Shown piece after piece: positions 1 to 6,971 of a DNA stretch of 10,386 bases. The translations under genes and the position numbers were made by a program. How positions within the stretch are numbered: the first letter of the stretch is position 1; every line of letters starts with the position of its first letter. The notes beneath the pieces are model-generated. The model had not been told where the DNA came from and ran no database searches. It saw only the letters and a program-made list of their open reading frames with translations. The DNA is from Hemicentrotus pulcherrimus (lineage: Eukaryota > Echinodermata > Echinoidea > Camarodonta > Strongylocentrotidae), in contig BEXV01005002.1 of NCBI GenBank assembly GCA_003118195.1, positions 10,477 through 20,862 on the forward strand. The letters run 5' to 3'.

Positions 1-53
1 GTCTGAGTAATATTTCCCCATGTGTTCATACACAAAGCATTTAGACATACCGG

Positions 54-73
54 TACATGTACATGTACATGTA
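54..73. repeat. 20-bp TACATG palindromic microsatellite
   Basis: TACATGTACATGTACATGTA, a perfect palindrome directly after 'accgg' in the intron before exon A. The corresponding place in duplication unit 2 has only 'tacatgtacccg' (879-890), so the tract expanded or contracted after duplication. Confidence 0.9.
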
Positions 74-278
74 GAGCTGTTGGAACGATTCATCTTCCCC
101 ACTCCACAGTCATACATTGGGTATGAACCCAGGTGTTTTTAGATTCATGAATTAATGGTGCAATTTCTTTTTTTCTAATAAAGAATGTTATTGTTATTGT
201 TCAATTGGTGCTATTGCAATGCAGCTTTGTAAAATTGCTGGTGGGAATACTTATTCAACATTCTTCTCTTGAATACAG

Positions 279-560
279 ATCAAGTTAGCGAGCAAGAAGA
301 GGCTCCCGCCCAAGAAGAGGCTCCGCGACAACTACCAGTAAAGAAAATGTCAGAGCTGGGATCCGCAGCTGTGAACAACCAGGGTCTACCAATGAACAGC
401 CCGAGTTCAGAGCCGCGACCTGACGCCGTCAGTAACAAAGTTCCGCTGCAAGCATCAAGAGACACCAACCATGGAAACAAGTCTATGGACAAAACCAGCG
501 AGGTAGAAAGTAGAGCCATGGAAGATCACTGCTCTACAGTTGGAGCAACCACCCATGCAG
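279..560 (+). CDS. Internal coding exon A of an unrecognised gene (tandem-duplicated exon)
   Basis: This is a 282-nt exon, phase 1 at both ends, so it can be included or skipped without shifting the frame. The acceptor is ...ttctcttgaatacag before 279 and the donor is gcag/gtatgt at 560/561. The first codon is completed by one base from an upstream exon; the frame then reads QVSEQEEAPAQEEAP... through ...VGATTHA. The product is hydrophilic, rich in E, S, N, Q and A, with an internal double copy of QEEAP, and looks disordered. No named domain is recognised. Shared blocks with exon B are SEQEEA, SELGSA, NQG/SQG, VSNxVPL and an MED..ST.GA block near the end. The exact codon register and splice sites shared with exon B, and a 21-nt (7-codon) length difference, support real coding constraint. 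The gene starts left of the window. Confidence 0.72.
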
Positions 561-1008
561 GTATGTACATGTCAGTGAGTTTTATATCCATAGTAATACT
601 TGTAATGATCAATAATTACTGATCATCATACTACAACTGTGCATTAGATCATAATGAAAATGTTAGTCAGTTTGGACATTTCCTATATACTCACAGATTA
701 TTGATTACACATGAAACAAGCATAGGATGCTGAAAGTAAAAACAGAAAAATAAAAATATGCCTCTTTAATCCAAAATTGGTAATGACACAGGTTATAAGA
801 GCCCAAATAGCCCAAGTTTTCTATCCAATGGTCTGAGTAATACTTCCCCATGTGTTCTTATTCCAAGCATTTAGACATACATGTACCCGTAGGGCTGTTG
901 GAACGATTGATCTCCCCCACTCTGCAGAAATACAATGGGTATGAATCAGAGTGTTGTTAGATTCAGTACTTAACAGTGCTGTTATGCAACATTTTCTCTT
1001 GAATACAG
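561..1008 (+). other. Intron between duplicated exons A and B
   Basis: This 448-bp intron is bounded by gtatgtac and ttgaatacag. Its first part (561-763) aligns with the start of the next intron (1270-1513) and its last part (831-1008) aligns with 1-278, so the duplication breakpoint lies inside it, around 764-830. The exon A frame stays open for 20 codons into the intron and ends at TGA 620-622; that tail is discussed as a separate finding. No other gene or RNA signal was seen. Confidence 0.7.
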
Positions 1009-1513
1009 ATCGAGCTAGCGAGCAAGAAGAGGCTGGAGCTGTCAATAACATGATTTCAGAGCTGGGATCTGCAGTTGTCAGCAGCCAGGGTTCAGAGCAA
1101 GTACCTGAAGCTCATGTCAGCAACCAAGTTCCGCTGCTAGCATCAGGTGCTACAAACAATGAAGGTCCAGAAAACGATTCTAGGGACACAACCGGCGAGC
1201 TAGACAGTAGAGAGATGGAAGATGGCTACTCTACAGACGGAGCATCCATCCACGAGATACTGATGGCAGGTATGTCCATGTCAGTCAATTTATCTCTCTG
1301 TTTCTCTCTCTCTTCCTTTCTTTTCCTTCTGAATGTATCTTTGATGATATCTGTAATGATCAATGATTACTGATCGTTGCACTTCAAATGCGCATCAGAA
1401 CATAATGTACATGTTAGTCAGTTTGGGCATATCAAATGCTCACAAATTATTCATTACACATGAAACAAGCATAGGCTGCTGAAAGTAAAAACAGAAAAAC
1501 CAAAGATATGGCT
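831..1513 (+). repeat. Tandem duplication unit 2 (exon plus flanking introns)
   Basis: Second copy of the unit described at 1-763. Homology covers intron, exon and intron. It fades after the 'ctgctgaaagtaaaaacagaaaaacc' block near 1505-1513. Substitutions and small indels are spread through the introns, so the duplication is not brand new, yet the introns still align by eye. Confidence 0.9.
1009..1269 (+). CDS. Internal coding exon B of an unrecognised gene (tandem-duplicated exon)
   Basis: This 261-nt exon, phase 1 at both ends, is the paralogue of exon A. The acceptor is cttgaatacag before 1009 and the donor is gcag/gtatgt at 1269/1270. It reads DRASEQEEAGAVNN... to ...SIHEILMA and lacks the second QEEAP copy and the RQLPVKK-like stretch of exon A. 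Composition is again acidic and polar with no cysteine pattern, signal peptide or recognisable fold, so no function is offered. Joining exon A to exon B restores a GAT (Asp) codon at the junction. The same happens on joining to the final exon at 2313, so the exons are interchangeable. Confidence 0.72.
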
Positions 1514-2312
1514 TTTGACGATTTTTTTCAATGAATGTGTTCATCATAAATCTTGCACAGAAACACGTAGGTTAAAGTGTGATAATAATGACAAAAATAA
1601 GGCCATTATGAATGTTTGAAATTTTTGGTCACCAATCAATGCATGAAAATTGCAAAGTAAAATGGTGATGTGACTTTGATGAATTAAAAGACATTGTGAA
1701 GTGGTGAATAGTAGCCACTTTATGTATCAACAGAATAATTGTCAAACTTGACATGCTGTCCTAGTTGTCATTTTGAAGGAGATCGAATGCAAATAAACAA
1801 AGTTCGCTGCTTCTTGGTTAATTTAAGGGTAGAATACAAGACGTACATGTATACCAGGATTTTTGCCGTCCCTTAATGAATAGTTTAGTGTTGTCCTTTT
1901 CATTTAAAAACAAGGAATTCTTTCACTCATGTATTATTGCAACACCGGTGCAGAGATGAAAAATGATGCCATGATATCATGAATATCTATCAGGGGAAAA
2001 AATACTTATAACAATTTCGGGGGCTACTTTTCAAGCTTGCTTGCATGAACATAACACTCTTTACTTTGTTTTGCATTGAACTCTATGCAGTTTGGGGGAG
2101 GGGGGGGGGGCTCTGTTTGGCCTTTCAGGGGCTAATTCGCCCCGAGCCCCCATGTATTTTTCCCCCTCACATCTACCCAGTTCTCTCTGCCATTGTACTG
2201 ATTGTAACTACAAACCAACATATTTGTTGGGATTTTCTAATTTTTGAAAATAATTGGATCTTTTAGAATATTCTGTTTTTGTTCACCATTTCTGTTTTCT
2301 TTTCTTCTCTAG
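1270..2312 (+). other. Intron between exon B and the final coding exon
   Basis: This 1043-bp intron runs from gtatgtcc to a strong pyrimidine tract ending ttctctag. The first ~240 bp belong to duplication unit 2; the remainder is AT-rich single-copy-looking sequence. It contains a 12-bp palindrome (CATGATATCATG, 1970-1981) and a G-rich run (2094-2110). The open frame at 2045-2266 on the + strand crosses that G-run, has a composition typical of non-coding sequence and looks spurious. No further exon could be supported. Confidence 0.6.
2094..2110 (+). repeat. G-rich homopurine run
   Basis: GGGGGA followed by eleven G in a row (2100-2110), inside the last intron of the + strand gene. It could form G-stacked structures and is likely length-variable. 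C-runs of ten occur at 5006-5015 and 7872-7881; these are the only comparable tracts. Confidence 0.8.
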
Positions 2313-2344
2313 ATATGGAGATGGAGATGTTCCAATCCAACTAA
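2313..2344 (+). CDS. Final coding exon and stop of the unrecognised + strand gene
   Basis: A strong acceptor (tctgttttcttttcttctctag) precedes 2313. With the single base G carried over from exon A or B, the exon reads D-MEMEMFQSN and then stops at TAA 2342-2344. The phase matches both upstream exons exactly. The short acidic/Met tail matches no known C-terminal motif. The exon continues as 3' UTR. It is supported by splice-site quality and phase match only, since ten codons carry little coding signal of their own. Confidence 0.6.
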
Positions 2345-2681
2345 CAAGGGTTATCTGACGATGCAGGGTTTTTTGTCTAGAAAGGAAGCAGAACAGCTTG
2401 GATGTTGCAACCCATACCAAAATGTACATGTACTTAATACCTGGTCATAGAAAAAGGCTGTAATGTGTCATGGAAGGAATCGAAAACCATGGAATTCGGT
2501 TCTCATATTTCTGTGGGAACCTTGGTACAGTGATTGCATGGTCGATCTAGGGTCTAAGATAGGTTCGGGCATTTGTTGCTTTTTAATCATGTGCTGTACA
2601 ATTACCACAAACACCTCAAAGTAGCCTATGCATTTTTATGCCTCCGTTAGGAAGTAGCCGGAGGCATTATGTTTTCGGGTT

Positions 2682-2714
2682 GTCCGTCCGTCTGTCCGTC
2701 CGTCCGTACGTCCC
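2682..2714. repeat. GTCC-type tetranucleotide microsatellite
   Basis: About eight imperfect GTCC/GTCT/GTAC units in a row just inside the left end of the interspersed element. This position is typical for that element type. Confidence 0.9.
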
Positions 2715-2828
2715 GTTCTCGTGATTGCGTTATCTCAAGAACCGACTGGTTAATTCCCGCCAAACTTGTGTCATGTATGTATCTCACAGAGCTGATGAAC
2801 TGATTAGATTTTGGGGTCGTGAGATCCA

Positions 2829-2841
2829 AGGTCAAAGGTCA
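2829..2841 (+). promoter_or_regulatory. Perfect DR1 nuclear-receptor-type site (repeat copy 1)
   Basis: AGGTCA-A-AGGTCA, two consensus half-sites in direct orientation separated by one base. This is the classical DR1 layout bound by RXR, HNF4 and COUP-TF type receptors. Sequence match is exact; function here is untested. Confidence 0.6.
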
Positions 2842-2957
2842 CAGGGCTCATTATGTATGCAAAAATAGCTTGTGATTGCATTATCACAATAACTGCCAAA
2901 CTCAGGTCATGTATGTATCTTGCAGAGCCAATGAATTGATTAGATTTTGGTGTCAAG

Positions 2958-2977
2958 AGGTCATAGGTCAAAGGTCA
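2958..2977 (+). promoter_or_regulatory. Triple AGGTCA array with 1-bp spacers (repeat copy 2)
   Basis: AGGTCA at 2958, 2965 and 2972, separated by T and A, giving two overlapping DR1 sites. All three half-sites are perfect. Confidence 0.6.
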
Positions 2978-3108
2978 CAGGGCTCATTATGTATGCAAAA
3001 ATAGCTTGTGTTCGCATTATCTCAAGAACCGATTAATGGATTCTTGCCAAACTCAGGTCATGTATGTATCTTGCAAAGCCAATGAACTGATTAAATTTTG
3101 GGGTCACC

Positions 3109-3121
3109 AGGTCAAAGGTAA
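3109..3121 (+). promoter_or_regulatory. Degenerate DR1 site (repeat copy 3)
   Basis: AGGTCA-A-AGGTAA. It is preceded by GGGTCA at 3101, which forms a DR2 spacing with the first half-site. One base is off the consensus in the second half-site. Confidence 0.45.
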
Positions 3122-3252
3122 CAGGGCTCTTTATGTATCCACAAATAGCTTGTGATCGCATTATCATGAGAACCAATAGACAGACTACTATCAAACTCAA
3201 GTCATGTATGTATCTTGCAGAGCCGATGAACTGATTAGATTTTTGGGTCACC

Positions 3253-3265
3253 AGGTCGAAGGTCA
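3253..3265 (+). promoter_or_regulatory. Degenerate DR1 site (repeat copy 4)
   Basis: AGGTCG-A-AGGTCA, with GGGTCA just upstream at 3245. One base is off the consensus in the first half-site. Confidence 0.45.
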
Positions 3266-4310
3266 CATGGCTCATTATGTATGCCTATAAATAGCTTGTG
3301 CATGCATTATCATTAAAACTGACAGATGGATAACAATCAAACTTGGATTTTTAAAATTGTTACTGTTTTGGTTTGTAATATTGCACTATGGCGGAGGCAT
3401 CATTTTCAACTGCTTGCAGTCGAAGTTCCATCTAGTTATATCACATAGCCATTTCCAAGGTCAAAGCCAGGTTCTTGTTAAAACACAAAAATGTTACTGT
3501 AGGGCCATTATGTGAACTATGTTGGACTTTATACACGGCTGTTTAGATTCTTTCTGTATATTTAAGACTTGACTTGTGTTAACATACATACAGAACTCTG
3601 CATTCTGTTTTATGACTACATTTTAGTTGAGCTGTCTTGAATCTTCTCCAACACCTACATGGAAAGATTAAAAGAGTTTATTTTTTTCTTTCTTTTTTTC
3701 CTTCAGAGTAGAATGATTTGGAAACATGATGTGAAATTAAATTGTTTGGGGAAATATATTACTATACCTTCCAAGCTGTTTTGGGGCTTTAAACAAGAGG
3801 TAGTTCAATCAGTGCTGTTTTTGTAAAAATCTGTACCATTACCATAAGAATTATTCTCTATCGTCTAAATGTATTTGACCATCAAATCTATTACGATGTA
3901 AGAAAAATTGTGGTCCTTTCAATCATGGCTTTGAATTAGTGATTATTCAATTTTTTCTCTGATAATTCTCAACAAATTTTCCAGAAGGTCACAAATAGAT
4001 TTTGTACTTAGTGGCTCCATGGATTTTTGAAAAAAGCAGTATAAGTGTACCCCAGTTATAATGGGCAACTTGATGTCGAAATGTGATACCTATTAGGTCT
4101 TGGCAATCGCCTTATATATCTCAATACACGTAGTTCAGTTTTGATTTTTTTTCATATTATTATTATGACCTATTTTGGTTGTGAATATTATTTTTGAATA
4201 TATCCAAAATTGTCAATTTAATTGAAATCTGTACTCATTTTAACAGAAAGTTGGTGCAGATTTGTTTCTTTAAAGCTTTTCTTGTAGAGAAATCATGATG
4301 AGCATAGAAC

Positions 4311-4347
4311 TTAAGAACTTTTGCTGCAATGAATTGCAGCTTCTTAA
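4311..4347. repeat. Inverted repeat / hairpin
   Basis: TTAAGAA (4311-4317) and GCTGCAAT (4323-4330) pair with ATTGCAGC (4333-4340) and TTCTTAA (4341-4347). That gives 15 perfect pairs with one 5-nt bulge (ctttt) and a 2-nt apex, so the top pairs must open to form a loop. It lies in the presumed 3' UTR. The arms are too short for a typical microRNA precursor. Confidence 0.6.
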
Positions 4348-4915
4348 CACAGATGATTATTAATTTCTCAAGATATATTGATTGTAGGAGCATTAAAGGA
4401 AAGAGATTACTGGTATCTTAAATATTTTTATTTTTACAGAATGGTTTTAAGAGGTATATTTTGTTTTAGTACTGTGCTGACTAGTGTATATTTATTTAAA
4501 GTTATAGACTGTGCATAGTGTCCAAGTATTATTTATTTTTACAACAAAGTTTAAGGTTTTTTTGTAAGGTTTTAAGGAGATTATATACATGCTATGCTGA
4601 AAAGAGGAAGACTTGGAGAACATCATGATACATTTCAATATCAAATGTATTTGGTGTTTTGGAATATTTTTCATGCTCTGACAATGTCATCAAGTGCCAT
4701 ATGATATGCAATATCTTTGCTCAAGTGCCGTTTGTCTAGTTTGTTCTTATAAAAAAGTTGAGCTTTCAAAAGAGCTCTTACAATAACAAATCAAAAAGAT
4801 GTATTGTCTATTTCTGGTGAATGAATGGAACAAACAATGAGCTGATATCTCTAGAAAAAATCTATTGAGTTTAAAACTTGCTATGTTTTATTTTGTCATA
4901 ATCCACCTCTTTATG

Positions 4916-4923
4916 TGTATATA
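4916..4923 (+). promoter_or_regulatory. TGTATATA, Pumilio-type element candidate
   Basis: Matches the UGUANAUA consensus of PUF-family RNA-binding proteins on the strand of the + gene. Identical words occur at 5083-5090 and 5889-5896. In AT-rich DNA such words arise by chance, so this matters only if the 3' UTR really extends this far. Confidence 0.2.
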
Positions 4924-5384
4924 CCTTTGCTGTGGTTGCAACTATTTGTGTTTCGAGTGTCATGTTGGTCAAACTTTAAAAAAGTTTTCTATACGTCTAT
5001 AATGTCCCCCCCCCCTAACACGTGTTGAGCTTCTACAACATTCCTTTATAAGGACTGATGATTATTGATGTCTTGTTTGAACTGTATATATATTGTTTAG
5101 CATTGGCAAAGTTACTATATAGTGCTAATGGTTGAAATGTCTATTACTTGGTACCCCGGGGCGTCAATTTCTGTTCATGACAATCGCATGACCAGAACTC
5201 AAGTTTATCTTGAAGTTGACATTCTGTTAATATTGTTACAGTGTTCATCATATTCTGTGAGGTCATTAGCCTCATTTCATATGATTGGGTAAAGTTTCTT
5301 GACACATTTGCCTGATATGACAACAGTTTGCCAATGTTATCTCAGAATAACCAACTCTTATTCAGATACAACTTTTAATAGCCC

Positions 5385-5390
5385 AATAAA
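5385..5390 (+). terminator. Candidate poly(A) signal, + strand gene
   Basis: AATAAA after 'tagccc', the first canonical hexamer downstream of the stop at 2342-2344. TG-rich sequence follows within about 50 bp (tgatgttgattttgtgcttg), as expected of a cleavage region. Confidence 0.35.
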
Positions 5391-5650
5391 GTGAAGACGT
5401 GAACGTTAATGTAATATATAACTGTGATGTTGATTTTGTGCTTGTAAACAGTCTGAAGCGGTGGTTGTTTTTGATATGTGGAACTGTTAACCTTTACAGT
5501 TGATTTAATCTTCTACATATTAAAGAACCTATCCTGAACCTCACTCATATTCCTCATTAATGACCCACAAATAGATCCAATGTTGTAAAAATCACTGAGG
5601 CTGTTGTTTTAAGAATATTTCCTTGTTTCATTTCAAGTTAGGCATACAAA

Positions 5651-5865
5651 AAAAAAGATGTTGTTTTGTCCTTTGCGACCGACCCAAATATCTTGAAATC
5701 TACGGTCAGGTTTATTAAATAGTTTTTTTAGAAAAAAATGTATTAAAGCATTCAAAAATGTGAAAAATCAGACCAAAGAGGAAGGCAAAAAAAAAGAAAG
5801 AGAAAAGATTTTCAACTGACGGACCCATGTTTTGGCACCTAAAGGGCAATACAACACTTTTTTTT
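5651..5865. mobile_element. Possible small inverted-repeat element (MITE-like)
   Basis: The left arm (5651-5675, aaaaaagatgttgttttgtc then cttt) resembles the reverse complement of the right arm (about 5841-5865, aaaaaaaagtgttgtattgc then ccttt), with roughly four of five positions matching. The interior is A/T-rich with runs of A. No clear target-site duplication was found, and A-runs contribute to the match, so this remains tentative. The open frame on the - strand across it is rich in F and K from the homopolymer tracts and is not believed to be coding. Confidence 0.35.
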
Positions 5866-5964
5866 AAAGGCCTCATCATCGTGGATGATGTATATATTTT
5901 CATTTTATTTTTTCACAAATCTTTTGTAATGAATGTACTGTCAAATGAAGATTAGAAAGTGAAC

Positions 5965-5970
5965 AATAAA
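5965..5970 (+). terminator. Candidate poly(A) signal, + strand gene
   Basis: AATAAA in 'gaacaataaacacttgtag', with a TG-rich stretch (aatttgtgcaag) about 55 bp downstream. It is an alternative to the hexamer at 5385. Confidence 0.35.
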
Positions 5971-5985
5971 CACTTGTAGACAAAA

Positions 5986-6340
5986 CAAAAATACTGTCCC
6001 ATTTCATCCTTCATATAATTAATTTGTGCAAGTAAATATATCTGCAGGAAAGTTTCGCAAATTCTTGTCCGCAGACGTCTCATTCAAATACGTGTTTCAA
6101 TTTGGTATTTCTATCAAGGGTTCTAATGGATATCCAGAACTTTCTTGCATCAGGCCTGAAAATTCAGAAAATGATCACATCAAATTCCTTAAACATACAG
6201 AATGAGAAGCAAAGGAGATGAGGTATCTGGTCCATTCTAAACCTGATTGAAGTTATTCAAACTTTGGGTCCCATCATTTTGCCAGAAGTTTGCGGGGAGA
6301 GAATTGTCCATTTGATAGCTTCCATACAAGCGAGAGTAAA
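5986..6340. other. Intergenic sequence, nothing identified
   Basis: About 350 bp of unremarkable AT-rich sequence between the presumed end of the + gene and the TTAA-flanked element. There is no coding-like frame, RNA gene or repeat visible. Confidence 0.5.
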
Positions 6341-6344
6341 TTAA

Positions 6345-6363
6345 AGGGATAGTTGAGTTCTGT
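6345..6363 (+). repeat. Left terminal inverted repeat of the TTAA element
   Basis: 19 bp starting AGGGATAGTT, immediately inside the TTAA target site. It pairs with 6949-6967 with a single mismatch (T against C at position 10). Confidence 0.88.
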
Positions 6364-6948
6364 TGCAGAGGGTGCTACACAAAATATTTTTTTTGTGAGA
6401 TAGTGAAAAACTGAGTGTCAAATTTGAAAGAACATACAATTTAAAGGACAAAATCATCCGTTTGATCAAAATCGGTTCAAAGACGGCTGAAATATCCATA
6501 AATATAAAGATTTCTAATACTTTTGTACCACCACAAATATTTGATAACGGTAGTTTGAAAAAACGTTGAAAAACGAAATAGCACCTTTTACAGCGTAATT
6601 CAGCCAATGCCGATGTTGGCTTTTTTGTTGGCATTTTTGTGTTGGTTATATTACGCACAACCAGCCGGCCCATGTATTGTTATCATTTTTAATCAAATAA
6701 TTAACAGTCACCATATTTTAGGAGCTGAATTGGTGTGATCATATTGGCTAAATTTCACACATTTTGGGGTCTAAAATTACCTTCATAGCAATTTTAGGTT
6801 CTAAAAGTGCACTAGAATACCGGTAGATATGAATAAGCCCTTAGAGGCTTCAGTGGTACATGTAAGAGCTTTATAAGTAACGTTTTTATTATTATTACTA
6901 TTATAAGAGCAATAACCATACACCATAGAAGGCATTTGCGGTCTGAAG

Positions 6949-6967
6949 ACAGAACTCGACTATCCCT
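6949..6967 (-). repeat. Right terminal inverted repeat of the TTAA element
   Basis: Inverted partner of 6345-6363, directly followed by TTAA and then a T-run. Confidence 0.88.
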
Positions 6968-6971
6968 TTAA

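Larger units (their letters stand above)
1..763 (+). repeat. Tandem duplication unit 1 (exon plus flanking introns)
   Basis: This segment aligns with 831-1513 over almost its whole length. Both begin with gtctgagtaat, share the 'agcatttagacatac' and 'gggctgttggaacgatt'-like blocks, a coding exon with the same acceptor (cttgaatacag) and donor (gcag/gtatgt), and a downstream block ending 'catgaaacaagcatagg..gctgaaagtaaaaacagaaaaa'. Unit 1 has about 100 extra bp in the intron before its exon (roughly 155-250), including ACATGT repeats and T-rich sequence. The window starts inside the unit, so more copies may lie to the left. Exon starts are 730 bp apart. Positions 1-278 are otherwise intron, with no other coding signal seen. 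Confidence 0.9.
2721..3360. repeat. Internal tandem repeats, about 145 bp, four full copies plus a partial fifth
   Basis: Copies begin with 'gtgatcgcattatctcaagaac'-like sequence at 2721, 2872, 3008, 3152 and 3298 (spacings 151, 136, 144, 146). Each full copy contains 'caaactcaggtcatgtatgtatcttgcagagcc', 'gatgaactgattagattttggggtca', an AGGTCA direct repeat and 'acagggctcattatgtatgcaaaaatagctt'. The fifth copy is cut off after 'aatcaaacttggattttt'. Copies differ by substitutions and small indels. Confidence 0.92.
2636..3436. mobile_element. Degenerate interspersed element with GTCC microsatellite and ~145-bp internal repeats
   Basis: The left end has a short hairpin: ATGCCTCCG (2638-2646) with CGGAGGCAT (2659-2667). 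Then comes 'ttatgttttcgggttg' and a GTCC-type microsatellite (2682-2714), followed by four full and one partial internal repeats. The right end repeats CGGAGGCAT (3392-3400), inverted relative to the first arm, followed by a tail ending near 'catctagtt'. I recognise the 'ggaggcattatgttttcgggttgtccgtccg' type from marine invertebrate genomes as an abundant non-coding repeat, probably a non-autonomous DNA element. The superfamily is not assigned and outer boundaries are approximate. Open frames on the - strand here merely reflect the internal repeats. Confidence 0.7.
2345..5985 (+). other. Probable long 3' UTR / intergenic sequence of the + strand gene
   Basis: After the TAA there is no coding-like open frame on the + strand and no obvious further acceptor-linked exon. 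The first AATAAA hexamers downstream are at 5385 and 5965, which would give a 3' UTR of about 3.0 or 3.6 kb if no variant signal is used earlier. The stretch is AT-rich and holds the interspersed element at 2636-3436, a hairpin at 4311-4347, three TGTATATA words (4916, 5083, 5889) that match the Pumilio recognition consensus, and a C-run at 5006-5015. Transcript evidence would be needed to place the true end. Confidence 0.35.
6341..6971. mobile_element. Non-autonomous TTAA-target DNA transposon (MITE) with 19-bp TIRs
   Basis: TTAA at 6341-6344 and 6968-6971 flank inverted termini. The left terminus is AGGGATAGTTGAGTTCTGT (6345-6363). The right terminus (6949-6967) has reverse complement AGGGATAGTCGAGTTCTGT, so 18 of 19 positions match. 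A TTAA duplication with AGGG termini fits the TTAA-inserting superfamilies (Kolobok, piggyBac); 'TTAAAGGGATAGT' ends resemble Kolobok-type non-autonomous elements known from fish and sea urchin. The interior (about 585 bp) has no transposase-like frame. The only open frame (- strand, 6341-6673) starts within it, carries no recognisable motif and runs out to the left TTAA, so it is not annotated as a gene. Confidence 0.85.

Noticed and set aside
280..519. - strand frame opposite exon A, and similarly 821-1051 opposite exon B
   Set aside because: The + strand frames have matching splice sites, phase and paralogue conservation; the antisense frames are shadows.
1970..1981. 12-bp palindrome CATGATATCATG in the last intron
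   Set aside because: Short palindromes of this size are expected by chance in AT-rich DNA; no context supports function.
2045..2266. 73-codon + strand frame in the last intron
   Set aside because: It crosses the G-run and lies between well-supported splice sites. Its phase and splice context do not fit the gene.
2647..3275. - strand open frames with a repeated VTFDLVTPKSNQFIG-like peptide
   Set aside because: They are a by-product of the ~145-bp internal repeats, whose spacing is close to a multiple of three. Other copies are out of frame, and the GTCC microsatellite is translated in the first one.
6341..6673. 110-codon - strand frame inside the TTAA element
   Set aside because: It has no transposase motif, an F/K/L-rich composition and ends at the element border. 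It is probably chance.
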